41,122 bases of DNA. It comes from a virus. Made by a program: the position numbers and the translations under genes. This document shows, piece by piece, positions 7,817 to 15,356 of this stretch. The stretch is taken from the IMG/VR virus record IMGVR_UViG_3300042522_000110, positions 1 through 41,122 of that record. One strand, 5' to 3'. Under the pieces are notes generated by a model. The model was not told the DNA's origin and ran no database searches. It saw only the letters and a program-made list of their open reading frames with translations. Within the stretch, counting starts at the first letter, position 1; every line of letters begins with the position of its first letter.

Positions 7817-7963
7817 ATGACCCAAGCAATGGCGTATGCCGCGGCCATTGCCGATAACGCCATTGATGACGGCGTGCCCCTGCCCATGGAGCTGGTCGAC
7901 AGCTTCGCCGCTGATTACGAACGCATCATCACCAGCCTCGTCACTGCCGCCACCGCCAAATGA
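7817..7963 (+). CDS. Small helical protein of unknown function (48 aa)
   Basis: Not recognised. An alanine-rich, acidic helical protein (AYAAAIADNAIDD, DSFAADYERIITSL). An upstream in-frame ATG at 7754 would give 69 residues but would overlap the preceding gene by 59 bases; the ATG at 7817, five bases after that stop, is preferred. Neither start has a strong ribosome binding site. Its stop overlaps the start of the sliding-clamp gene (ATGA), which supports expression as part of the replication block. Confidence 0.5.
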   Translation: MTQAMAYAAAIADNAIDDGVPLPMELVDSFAADYERIITSLVTAATAK

Positions 7964-9000
7964 AAGCCGTCACTTGTCAAGCCGATCTGGATCACGCGTT
8001 GCGCACCATTGCGCCTGCTGTTGGCCATCGCAGCAGTCACGCGATTCTTGATTGCTGCCTGATCCAAGCCGCTGGTGGTGTCATGACCATCACTGGCTTC
8101 AACCTTGACCTCGGCATCACCGTCACCATTCCCGCTGCAGTGGAGACCGATGGCGCTGTAGCGCTGCCGTATCGACTGCTGGCTGGCCTTGTAAGCCGCT
8201 TTGACGGCGATGAGGCGGTAACGCTCGCAGATGGCGCTCTGACGGCTTCTGGGGCCTCCTACGGGCTTGCTGCGGCTGATGCGGCGGATTACCCCGCGCT
8301 GCCGGTTGTAGACGCCGCTACGAGCGAGCTGCACCTATCCGCTGGTATCCGCGCCTGCATGGCAGCTGCCAGCACCGACGCCAGCAAGCAGATGCTTCAA
8401 GGCATCCACCTTGGCAGTGGCCACATGGAAGCCACAGATGGCCATCGCCTCATGCGTTACGCCATTGACCTACCAGACGGCCTAGATCTCGTGCTACCAG
8501 CCAGCACCATGCGCCTGCTGCAGGATCGCGTGGTCACCATTGCCGTTGCCAAAGGGCAAGCTGTAATTGACGCAGGCGATGGCATCACCATCTACAGCCG
8601 CATCATTGATGGCACCTACCCAGACGTGGCCAAACTGGTACCTAGCGAGTTCAAGCACACCATCACCGCCGACCGCCGCCGCCTGACGCGTGCCCTAGAG
8701 CGTGTCGCCATCATTGCCGATGCGCACAACTCCGTCGTCAAGATCGAGGCAACAGGCAGCACCATCGCCATCACCGCCGAAGCTGATGCCAACAATGGCA
8801 AGGAGCTGCTCAAGGCGGAAGGCACCGCCACTGGCGCATGGGCCTTCAACGTCCACTACCTGCTAGACGGCATCAAGGCATTCAAGCCCGCAGAAGCTAT
8901 TACACTGCAGGCCAATACGGCAACCACGCCCGTGGTATTGACACCTGATGCCGTGGACGGTGTAACGTATCTTGTAATGCCTGTGCAAATCAAGGGCTAA
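7960..9000 (+). CDS. dnaN: DNA polymerase III beta subunit-like sliding clamp
   Basis: A 346-residue homologue of the bacterial beta clamp, the ring that holds a polymerase on DNA. Visible signatures are the three-domain length (bacterial clamps are about 370 residues), LQGIHLGSGHMEATDGHRL in the second domain, IIDGTYPDVAKLVP (like the bacterial IdG.fPdy..viP), and the C-terminal YLVMPVQIKG that corresponds to the usual MPMRL end. The gene starts within the stop codon of the preceding small gene. As the genome has no polymerase, the clamp probably recruits host polymerase III or another host clamp-binding protein. Clear family call; the partner is inferred. Confidence 0.9.
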   Translation: MKAVTCQADLDHALRTIAPAVGHRSSHAILDCCLIQAAGGVMTITGFNLDLGITVTIPAAVETDGAVALPYRLLAGLVSRFDGDEAVTLADGALTASGASYGLAAADAADYPALPVVDAATSELHLSAGIRACMAAASTDASKQMLQGIHLGSGHMEATDGHRLMRYAIDLPDGLDLVLPASTMRLLQDRVVTIAVAKGQAVIDAGDGITIYSRIIDGTYPDVAKLVPSEFKHTITADRRRLTRALERVAIIADAHNSVVKIEATGSTIAITAEADANNGKELLKAEGTATGAWAFNVHYLLDGIKAFKPAEAITLQANTATTPVVLTPDAVDGVTYLVMPVQIKG

Positions 9001-9003
9001 TAG

Positions 9004-9327
9004 GTGGCAAAGAAGAGCACTAAGGATGAGATTCAGAACCGCGTCAATGTGGTTTATGACCTCATCCTGCGTGCTCATAGCCACCATCAGATCGTTCAAC
9101 ACGGTTCCGAGCTGTGGGGCGTCAGTGAGCGCCAAGTGCGCGATTACATGGCGGAAGCGCGCAAGCTGATTGCCCTTGACTCGGAGCTAGAACGCCCGCA
9201 ATGGCTGCAAGCTGCACTAGCAAGGCTGCAGGATTACGAACGCGAAGCACGCGCTAAAGGTAATCTCAGCATTGCAATCAAAGCGCTAGAAGATCAAGCC
9301 AAGTTGCTGCGGTTTGAGATCTCGTAG
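9004..9327 (+). CDS. Terminase small subunit (putative)
   Basis: A 107-residue protein with a helix-turn-helix-like N-terminal half (SHHQIVQHGSELWGVSERQVRDYMAEARKLI) and a long C-terminal helix (LARLQDYEREARAKGNLSIAIKALEDQ). That is the usual plan of DNA-recognising small terminase subunits, which form a ring and bring the large subunit to the packaging site. GTG start immediately after the clamp gene. Two small genes separate it from the large subunit. The call rests on fold pattern, size and position. Confidence 0.7.
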   Translation: MAKKSTKDEIQNRVNVVYDLILRAHSHHQIVQHGSELWGVSERQVRDYMAEARKLIALDSELERPQWLQAALARLQDYEREARAKGNLSIAIKALEDQAKLLRFEIS

Positions 9328-9351
9328 ACTGGCACATAAGCCAATAACGCC

Positions 9352-9945
9352 ATGGCACGCCGTTACGCACGCGATAACAGAGGCAGGTTTTCCACCACTG
9401 GCGCTACAGCGCGTGGCGGTCGGCTGCGCACTGCGACAGGCAACAAGCGTGCGACAGTGACAGGCAGGATTAAAGGCGCTGTACCCGCCGGCACGATCCG
9501 TCCTGGGCGACGCAGTGCAAAGCCGGAGGCTGCTGTACCACCTACCCGTCTGACGCCTAGGCAAAAAGCAAAACGACTGGGGGCATTGCCACAACGGCAA
9601 AACCAAGGGCCTAGGCAGACATCATCCATCCCAAAAGGGACAGTGGGCGCCACTAACCCAGTCAGGAATGTGTCACGAGTTGATCGGTCGCTGAAGCAAG
9701 TGAAACTTACGCATTCAAGTCAGACGCCGTTGGCTGAGGTATTTACCGGAGGCGGGCAAATTGCTTCTGTCGGGTCCCAGCAAGCTAGGCGTGCATTGAT
9801 TAGCCGCCCTCGCATGGTGACAGGAATCCGTGCTCGCGCGGCATACAAGGGCTATGTCTCGCCGTCTATGGCTGAGTTCAAACAGCGTGAACGTGCGGCG
9901 CTGACCGAAAGGCGCCGCGCTCATTCACCTCGCAAACGCAAATGA
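9352..9945 (+). CDS. Basic protein of unknown function (197 aa)
   Basis: Very rich in Arg, Lys, Gly, Ser and Thr and probably disordered. It opens with ARRYARDNRGRFSTTG and ARGGRL; RDxxGRFS-type openings recur in phage structural-region proteins. There is no transmembrane segment and no catalytic motif. The charge suggests nucleic acid binding or a packaged internal protein. Lying between the terminase subunits, it could be packaging-related, but no function can be assigned. Its stop overlaps the next start (ATGA). Confidence 0.65.
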   Translation: MARRYARDNRGRFSTTGATARGGRLRTATGNKRATVTGRIKGAVPAGTIRPGRRSAKPEAAVPPTRLTPRQKAKRLGALPQRQNQGPRQTSSIPKGTVGATNPVRNVSRVDRSLKQVKLTHSSQTPLAEVFTGGGQIASVGSQQARRALISRPRMVTGIRARAAYKGYVSPSMAEFKQRERAALTERRRAHSPRKRK

Positions 9946-10070
9946 CCAAGCCTGAAGTCACCGCCGTAGGTCGCCTGCTCAAGCCCAAGGGCAATGAGCC
10001 ACGTATTTACAAGGTCATTGCCATCAAGCCTGATGGCACTGTAAAAACTGTCGTTAGCGAGCCCGCATGA
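9942..10070 (+). CDS. Tiny conserved-looking protein (42 aa)
   Basis: Reads MTKPEVTAVGRLLKPKGN then EPRIYKVIAIKPDGTVKTVV, a compact basic, strand-rich peptide. It starts inside the stop of the preceding gene and its own stop overlaps the large terminase ATG (ATGA at both ends). This double overlap is the main evidence that it is a real gene. Function unknown. Confidence 0.6.
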   Translation: MTKPEVTAVGRLLKPKGNEPRIYKVIAIKPDGTVKTVVSEPA

Positions 10071-11416
10071 GCCTGCTAGCCGGCATCTGCCAGCCCGGCA
10101 GCCTGCTTGGGTTTATGGATGTCGCAACGCAAGAGGATACGGGCGATCTGCTCAACCGCATTCGCGCTGACCTGCATCCTGGCCAGCTTGCTTTTGTCGA
10201 TGACAGCGACACACAGATCCTTGGCATCAGCGCGGGCTACGGCGCCGGCAAGACACGTGCGCTATGCGCTAAGGCGGTGATGCTGGCCGCGGCCAATCAA
10301 GGCTTTATCGGCGCTGTGATGGAGCCGACTGGCCCATTGATCCGCGACATTTGGCAGAACGACTTCGAGCAGTTCCTAGAGGCGTATGAGATCCCATACA
10401 CCTTCAGGGCATCGCCGCTGCCTGAATACATGCTGCATCTGCCAGGCGGTGACACCAAGATCCTGTGCCGATCATTTGAGAACTGGTCACGCATCATCGG
10501 CCTAAACCTTGCATGGGTGCTTGCCGATGAGATCGACACGGTGACGCCATCCATTGCCAATAAGGCATTCCCCAAGATCCTTGGCCGCTTGCGCTCCGGC
10601 AATGTGCGGCAGTTTGGCGCTGCTAGCACACCAGAAGGCTTCCGATGGATGTGGAATACATTCGGCAGTGAGGACGCCAAGGGTCGTGCTGATCGCAAGC
10701 TCATCAAGATGCGCTCAGTCGACAACCCGCATCTGCCGCCGGACTTCATCGAACGCCTGCAGACCAACTACGACCCCAGCCTGCTACGGGCATATCTGGA
10801 CGGCGAGTTCGTCAACCTGACTACTGGCACCATTTACGACCGGTTCAGCCGTGAGAATCACGTGCTGACTGAGCTGCCGGATCTAGACCGCGAGCCGTTG
10901 CGCATTGGCGTTGACTTCAACGTTGGCAACATGTCTGCCGTGATCGGCGTCCGCAGCGGCAGCAGCCTGCTAGTGATTGATGAGATCAGCGGCGCGCATG
11001 ACACTGACGCACTGGCGCAAGAGATCCAAGCGCGCTATCCGCATCGTCGTATCTACATCTACCCAGATGCCAGCGGCGGCAACCGCAGCACCAACGCAAG
11101 CCAGACAGACATTCAGATCCTGGAGTCCTATGGCATGTCAAACCAGTCACCACGCGCAAATCCTCCAGTTCGTGATCGCGTGGCTGCTGTTCAGGCTTTG
11201 CTGGAAAACGGCAAGGGCCAGGTCAGGCTCACCATCCATCAGCGTTGCAAGCGGCTGATCGAATGCCTAGAGCTGCAGTGCTACACCGACAAGGGCGACC
11301 CTGACAAGGATGCTGGCCATGACCACATGAATGACGCGCTCGGCTACCTGATATGGCGTGAATTCAACCCATTGCACGCAGGTGCTGGCCGTAGCACAGG
11401 CATCAGACTATATTGA
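10067..11416 (+). CDS. terL: Terminase large subunit
   Basis: The packaging motor ATPase and nuclease, 449 residues. Walker A is AGYGAGKTRA at about 55-64 and Walker B is WVLADEID at about 150-157. The C-terminal RNase H-like nuclease contains IGVDFNVGNMSAVIG (first acidic residue), IYPDASGG and HDHMNDALGYL (last acidic residue). All parts expected of a siphovirus large terminase are present and intact. ATG start within the stop of the tiny gene upstream. The downstream neighbour is not the portal, as is usual, but a cyAbrB-type regulator. Confidence 0.95.
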   Translation: MSLLAGICQPGSLLGFMDVATQEDTGDLLNRIRADLHPGQLAFVDDSDTQILGISAGYGAGKTRALCAKAVMLAAANQGFIGAVMEPTGPLIRDIWQNDFEQFLEAYEIPYTFRASPLPEYMLHLPGGDTKILCRSFENWSRIIGLNLAWVLADEIDTVTPSIANKAFPKILGRLRSGNVRQFGAASTPEGFRWMWNTFGSEDAKGRADRKLIKMRSVDNPHLPPDFIERLQTNYDPSLLRAYLDGEFVNLTTGTIYDRFSRENHVLTELPDLDREPLRIGVDFNVGNMSAVIGVRSGSSLLVIDEISGAHDTDALAQEIQARYPHRRIYIYPDASGGNRSTNASQTDIQILESYGMSNQSPRANPPVRDRVAAVQALLENGKGQVRLTIHQRCKRLIECLELQCYTDKGDPDKDAGHDHMNDALGYLIWREFNPLHAGAGRSTGIRLY

Positions 11417-11440
11417 TTCCGCCAACTATTACATCTACCC

Positions 11441-11761
11441 ATGCTCAAGGGCGCTGAACTACTCGCCAAGGTCAAAGAACTGGGCGATATGCCAAAGTCC
11501 GAACTGGTGCGCGCTTGCGGCTATGTCGTCAAGGATCGCGTGGCATTCACGCAGTTCTATGAGGCACTGCTAGAAGCTAAAGGGCTTGACCTCAACGGCA
11601 AGACTGCCAAGCGTGGCCGCGGCTTGACCTACAAAGCCAAGGTGCAATTCAACGGCAAACTGCAAATCGGTGATGGCTACCTGCGTGAAATGGGATACGA
11701 ACCCGGCGCTGAGTTTGACATCAAGATTGGCCGCAACAGCATCACGCTGACTGCTGCTTAA
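11441..11761 (+). CDS. Cyanobacterial AbrB (cyAbrB)-type transcriptional regulator
   Basis: A 106-residue protein with the architecture of cyanobacterial AbrB proteins. An N-terminal conserved region has GAELLAKVKELGDMPKSELVRACGY and FYEALLEAKGLDLNG. The C-terminal AbrB-like DNA-binding hairpin (about 60-104) has YKAKVQFNGKLQIGDGYLREMG, then YEPGAEFDIKIGRNSITL. In cyanobacteria these proteins act as global regulators, notably of carbon and nitrogen genes. Phages can use such homologues to alter host transcription or chromosome structure; that use here is inference. It lies between terminase and portal, transcribed with late genes. Full-length relative to the core family, with no obvious lesions. 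Confidence 0.88.
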   Translation: MLKGAELLAKVKELGDMPKSELVRACGYVVKDRVAFTQFYEALLEAKGLDLNGKTAKRGRGLTYKAKVQFNGKLQIGDGYLREMGYEPGAEFDIKIGRNSITLTAA

Positions 11762-11787
11762 ACTGCACCTATGACTGCGGCGCTGTA

Positions 11788-13233
11788 ATGTACACCGGCT
11801 TCAATGCGTACGACCGGCCTATTGCGCAGCGCCGCGTTACGCGCGTCCAAGATGCCAACACGGCATGGTACGCGCAAGAGCCGCATTGGATCCTGATTGA
11901 AGATCTGCTGCAAGGCACCTATGGGATGCGCCGCAAGCATCGCAGGTACCTGCCGCAGGAGCCGCGCGAGCTAGATGAGTCCTACGACAACCGCCTAGCA
12001 CGTAGCGTATGCCCGCCGTTCTATCAACGCCTAGAGCGGATGATGGCTGGCATGTTGACGCGCAAGCCCGTACGGCTTGATGACACAGCTGACATCATCC
12101 GCGAGCAGTTGTTTGATGTTGACCTACAAGGCAATGACCTCAACGTCTGGACCTATGAAACAACCCGCAAGATGGTCCGTTATGGCCACGTTGGTGTACT
12201 GGTGGATGCACCTGCTGATGGCGGTCGACCCTATTGGGTGAGCTACACGCCGCGGCAAATCCTTGGCTGGCGTGCTGAGCAACAGGAAGGCCGGCAGGTA
12301 TTGACGCAGTTGCGGTTAGCTGAGATGGTCACCGTGCCTGACTCTGATTTCGGCGAAAAAACAGTCGAGCAGATCCGCGTGCTGACGCCAGGTGAATTCC
12401 AACTGTATCAGAAGCAAGACAACGGTGATTTCAAAGTTGTCGACGAAGGCCGCACCAGCCTCGGTGAGATTCCATTTTCAGTTGCCTATGCGCAGCGCCA
12501 TGGCTTTATGGAGTCACGGCCACCGCTGGAAGACATCGCCGAGCTAAACCTCAAGGCATATCAGATCCAGAGCGACCTGGACAATCAGCTTCACATCAGC
12601 GCTGTGCCGATGCTGGCGTTCTACGGCTTCCCGTCTGCAGCAGAGGAAGTCAGCGCTGGACCGGGTGAGGCAATCGCATTTCCTGCTGATGGCCGCGCAG
12701 AATATATCGAGCCTGCTGGCCGCAGCTTTGATTATCAGTTCCGCAGGCTTGAACAGCTTGCATTGCAGATCAATGAGCTAGGTCTATCGGCTGTGCTTGG
12801 CCAGAAGCTATCGGCGGAAACTGCAGAAGCAAAGCGCATTGATCGCAGTCAAGGCGACAGCACCATGATGGTGATTGCGCAGAATGTGCAGGACATGATC
12901 GACAACTGCCTGCAGTTTCATGCGCAGTACATCGGCAACAACACATCTGCTGGCAGCAGCTACGTCAACCGTGACTTCCTTGGCACACGCCTTGAGCCCG
13001 CTGAGATCCAAGCACTGCTGCAGCTTTACACCGCAGGCACAATCACGCAAGAAACATTACTGCGTGAGCTTGCCGAAGGCGATGTGCTAGGCGACGACTT
13101 TAACGTAGATGAGGAGCTTGAGGCTACGGCTAATGCGGGTCTTGATCTACAACCTGCTGGACTGGGTAACCGACCGCTTAGTGGACCTGATGACCTGGAT
13201 GGAACCGAGGAAACCCAGGAGGCAAGAGCTTGA
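11788..13233 (+). CDS. Portal protein (DUF4055-like)
   Basis: A 481-residue protein placed between terminase and minor head protein. It resembles DUF4055-type portal proteins: PHWILIEDLLQGTYGMRR, RLERMMAGMLTRKP and ETTRKMVRYGHVGVLVDAP in the N-terminal half, WVSYTPRQILGW in the wing, and a long helix-rich C-terminal crown with GQKLSAETAEAKRIDRSQGD. It would form the dodecameric DNA channel at one vertex of the capsid. The ATG at 11788 follows a 26-base gap after the cyAbrB gene. The C-terminus is acidic and low complexity. Confidence 0.9.
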   Translation: MYTGFNAYDRPIAQRRVTRVQDANTAWYAQEPHWILIEDLLQGTYGMRRKHRRYLPQEPRELDESYDNRLARSVCPPFYQRLERMMAGMLTRKPVRLDDTADIIREQLFDVDLQGNDLNVWTYETTRKMVRYGHVGVLVDAPADGGRPYWVSYTPRQILGWRAEQQEGRQVLTQLRLAEMVTVPDSDFGEKTVEQIRVLTPGEFQLYQKQDNGDFKVVDEGRTSLGEIPFSVAYAQRHGFMESRPPLEDIAELNLKAYQIQSDLDNQLHISAVPMLAFYGFPSAAEEVSAGPGEAIAFPADGRAEYIEPAGRSFDYQFRRLEQLALQINELGLSAVLGQKLSAETAEAKRIDRSQGDSTMMVIAQNVQDMIDNCLQFHAQYIGNNTSAGSSYVNRDFLGTRLEPAEIQALLQLYTAGTITQETLLRELAEGDVLGDDFNVDEELEATANAGLDLQPAGLGNRPLSGPDDLDGTEETQEARA

Positions 13234-13453
13234 TTATCACGTCAGTGCTTTACCGGAAGAGGTTCTAGCTATCGTGCGCATTAGTTGGTACAAGGAAGGT
13301 AGGCCAGATGAAGTGGATGAAACCATCTTGTACGAAGATGGTCAAAACGGTTATGACGCATTCGCAGCTCTAATCACCACTGCGTTAAACCGCGGCGCTA
13401 ATGTCAGCATCCGCAGCGGATATCAACCGGAAGATCTTGGCATTGAACGATGA
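13190..13453 (+). CDS. Small protein of unknown function in the head cluster
   Basis: Unrecognised 87-residue protein containing EEVLAIVRISWYKEGRPDEVDETILYEDG and a helix with AFAALITTALNRGANVSIRSG. The frame is open upstream inside the portal gene, but the most sensible starts are ATG 13190 or ATG 13199, both overlapping the portal end; neither has a good ribosome binding site. An AGGAGG sequence at about 13216-13221 suggests that translation may restart nearby. Its stop overlaps the minor head protein start (ATGA). Confidence 0.55.
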   Translation: MTWMEPRKPRRQELDYHVSALPEEVLAIVRISWYKEGRPDEVDETILYEDGQNGYDAFAALITTALNRGANVSIRSGYQPEDLGIER

Positions 13454-14664
13454 GCACTCCAGAAGCGCTATATCGCAATGCGATTGATCTAAACCGCTAC
13501 AGTAATAGCGTTGCGCGGCGTGTCATCAATGCCTACAACGACATCATCATTGATGCCGCTAACCAGCTGCGCACCATTGATGATCTAGCAGCACCAGTCA
13601 AAGCAGCACGACTGCGTGCAATTCTTGCACAGCTCAAAGACAGCTTGGCAACATGGGCAGGTGATGCAACGGAGCTGACCGCATTAGAACTGCAGGGCAT
13701 TGCAGAGCTGCAATCTGAGTTTGTGACCGATCAACTGCGGCGTGCGTTGCCAGCAGGTGCACGTGATGCAGTGCGCACCGTTGAGATCAGTCCGCAATTT
13801 GCGCAGTCAGTGGTAACCACTGATCCGACGCAGATCAACGTGGTGACCTTGAGCGATGACCTATTTGCCGCAGCGTACGGCTCACCGCAGACCTACAGCC
13901 TCACCGCAGCTCAAGGTGCCACGATCACATTGCCCAATGGTGAAGTCGTCATCAAGGCGTTTCGCGGCATTGCCGTTGACCAGGCTGAGCGGTTTTCGCA
14001 GGTTGTGCGGCAAGGATTGCTGACAGGTGAGCCAACACCAGCCATCGCTAAGCGATTGGTTGGCAATCTTGAATTTGGCGAAGAATCCAAGACTGTGAAG
14101 CAACTGGTCGCAGCAGGCGGCCAGGCAACAGCAGTTGCAGATAACCAAATTGTTACTCTTGTCCGCACAAGTATCAATCAAGTTGCCAATGCAGCCAGTC
14201 AGCAAGTGTATGAAGCTAATCAAGACATCACTAAGAAGTATCGCTATGTGGCAACACTGGATACCCGCACCAGCAGCATTTGCCGTGCATTGGATGGCCG
14301 TGAGTTTGAATACGGCAAAGGCCCGACTCCGCCGCAGCACTTCAACTGCCGTAGCACGACGGTGCCGGTGATCGACTACAAAGAGCTTGGCTTTATCCCG
14401 CCGCCGCCGGCAAAACGTGCATCCGCAGGTGGCCAGGTGCCGGCAGATGTCTCATACGGCGACTGGCTAGCAAACAAGCAAAAAGGTGAATCTGATGCCG
14501 ACCTTTTGGCTAGACAAGCACAAGCACTAGGAGCGGAGAAAGCAAAATACTTTAGAAGGCTTGCAGACAACCGCGGACCGGATCAGGCCATCGCCAAGTT
14601 AGTCCGCGATGATGGTTCAGAGTTAACCTTAGATCAGCTCCGCGCGCGATATGGACCTACCTAG
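13450..14664 (+). CDS. Minor head protein (phage Mu F / SPP1 gp7-like)
   Basis: A 404-residue protein with a helical N-terminal half and a C-terminal Mu F-like domain. Visible markers are VRTSINQVANAASQQVYEAN, KKYRYVATLDTRTSSICRALDGREF and PPQHFNCRSTTVPV, including the paired Cys/His motif (SICRALDG and HFNCRS) typical of the domain. These proteins sit near the portal and may be ejected or help head assembly. The start overlaps the preceding stop. The C-terminal tail after residue 330 is poorly conserved in appearance and ends within the next gene. Confidence 0.9.
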   Translation: MSTPEALYRNAIDLNRYSNSVARRVINAYNDIIIDAANQLRTIDDLAAPVKAARLRAILAQLKDSLATWAGDATELTALELQGIAELQSEFVTDQLRRALPAGARDAVRTVEISPQFAQSVVTTDPTQINVVTLSDDLFAAAYGSPQTYSLTAAQGATITLPNGEVVIKAFRGIAVDQAERFSQVVRQGLLTGEPTPAIAKRLVGNLEFGEESKTVKQLVAAGGQATAVADNQIVTLVRTSINQVANAASQQVYEANQDITKKYRYVATLDTRTSSICRALDGREFEYGKGPTPPQHFNCRSTTVPVIDYKELGFIPPPPAKRASAGGQVPADVSYGDWLANKQKGESDADLLARQAQALGAEKAKYFRRLADNRGPDQAIAKLVRDDGSELTLDQLRARYGPT

Positions 14665-14956
14665 CCTCCGTCACTTCCAGAATGTTGGCATCTACTGCAT
14701 CTCAAGTGATCCCGTAGAGGCACTGCATGGCAAGGCATGGGTGCCGGCCATTTATACCGACAAGGGTTGGGCAACAGCTGATGGCTCTACACTGTTGACA
14801 GGTATCGAGGCATGGCGCTATGGCGAAGAAGAAGGACAAGATCGCCAAGGTGATGGGCGAGTACAAGCGCGGGACACTGCAAAGCGGCAAGCCCGGACCA
14901 GGCAAGGGTCCAAAGGTAAAAAGCCGCAAGCAGGCAATAGCAATTGCCCTATCTGA
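14651..14956 (+). CDS. Hypothetical protein with a tail overprinted on the next gene
   Basis: A 101-residue frame starting at ATG 14651 inside the end of the minor head gene. The first 57 or so residues (NVGIYCISSD, VEALHGKAWVPAIYTDKGW, TGIEAWRYG) look like a real folded protein. From about 14820 on, the frame runs through the DUF6496-like gene and reads as low-complexity charged sequence. Either the gene really ends in this overprinted tail or a frameshift has removed an earlier stop. Function unknown. Confidence 0.55.
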   Translation: MDLPSLRHFQNVGIYCISSDPVEALHGKAWVPAIYTDKGWATADGSTLLTGIEAWRYGEEEGQDRQGDGRVQARDTAKRQARTRQGSKGKKPQAGNSNCPI

Positions 14957-14990
14957 AGCTGGCAAAGCTCGCAAGGGTAAGAAGAAATGA
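14820..14990 (+). CDS. DUF6496-like small basic protein (56 aa)
   Basis: Reads MAKKKDKIAKVMGEYKRGTL, then SGKPGPGKGPKVKSRKQAIAIALSEAGKARKGKKK in overall composition. The pattern of a KVM-E-K-G-L opening followed by VKSRKQAIAIALSEA is what I recall of the DUF6496 family of small basic proteins in bacteria and phages. Function unknown; the strong positive charge suggests nucleic acid binding. It overlaps the preceding frame by 137 bases and its stop overlaps the next start (ATGA), which supports it as the true coding frame here. Confidence 0.75.
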   Translation: MAKKKDKIAKVMGEYKRGTLQSGKPGPGKGPKVKSRKQAIAIALSEAGKARKGKKK

Positions 14991-15208
14991 AGCGTGGTGA
15001 TCGCGTTAGTTGGATGTATCAAGGCACGCGCACATTTGGCGTCATCACAGGCATTGGCGGTGAGCGTGCAACCATCCCCACGCAAGGCGGCGGTAGCGTC
15101 ACCCGCGTTGGCAGTCAAGATGATCCGATCGTGCGCATCAAATCGGAATCAACCGGCAACGCAGTGATCAAAAAGCGTTCTGAATTGCAGCGTGCACCAC
15201 GGCGATGA
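14987..15208 (+). CDS. HVA1/DUF2945-like TUDOR-fold small protein
   Basis: A 73-residue protein, KRGDRVSWMYQGTRTFGVITGI at the N-terminus and QDDPIVRIKSESTGNAVIKKRSEL near the end. The opening GDrVsW...G...G.v and the later DDPiv.v.ses.G..a.kk...L agree with the hypervirulence-associated TUDOR domain family (DUF2945), a small beta-barrel of unknown molecular role. ATGA overlaps at both ends tie it to its neighbours. Why a phage carries it in the head cluster is not known. Confidence 0.7.
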   Translation: MKRGDRVSWMYQGTRTFGVITGIGGERATIPTQGGGSVTRVGSQDDPIVRIKSESTGNAVIKKRSELQRAPRR

Positions 15209-15324
15209 GCATCACCTACCGCGGCGAGCAGTTTGACGGCTACAACAAGCCGAAGCGCACGCCAAAGCATCCGAACAAGTCACATGCCGTGCTTGCCAAG
15301 GAAGGCGACAAGGAGAAGTGGTAA
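15205..15324 (+). CDS. Short GYNKPKRTP-type conserved protein, apparently shortened (39 aa)
   Basis: Contains TYRGEQFDGYNKPKRTPKHP and KSHAVLAKEGDKEKW before its stop. The GYNKPKRTP...KSHAVLAKEGD pattern matches, as I recall it, a small protein found in many cyanophages and other marine phages, where the chain usually continues past KEGD with an IRFGxQG segment. That continuation is missing, so this copy may be truncated. Starts within the preceding stop (ATGA). Function unknown. Confidence 0.65.
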   Translation: MSITYRGEQFDGYNKPKRTPKHPNKSHAVLAKEGDKEKW

Positions 15325-15356
15325 CGTAGAAGTGTAATTAAGCCTGCGGCTTATCC

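Noticed and set aside
11358-11573. A small plus-strand frame spanning the terminase end and cyAbrB start
   Set aside because: Out of frame with both well-supported genes and without recognisable features.
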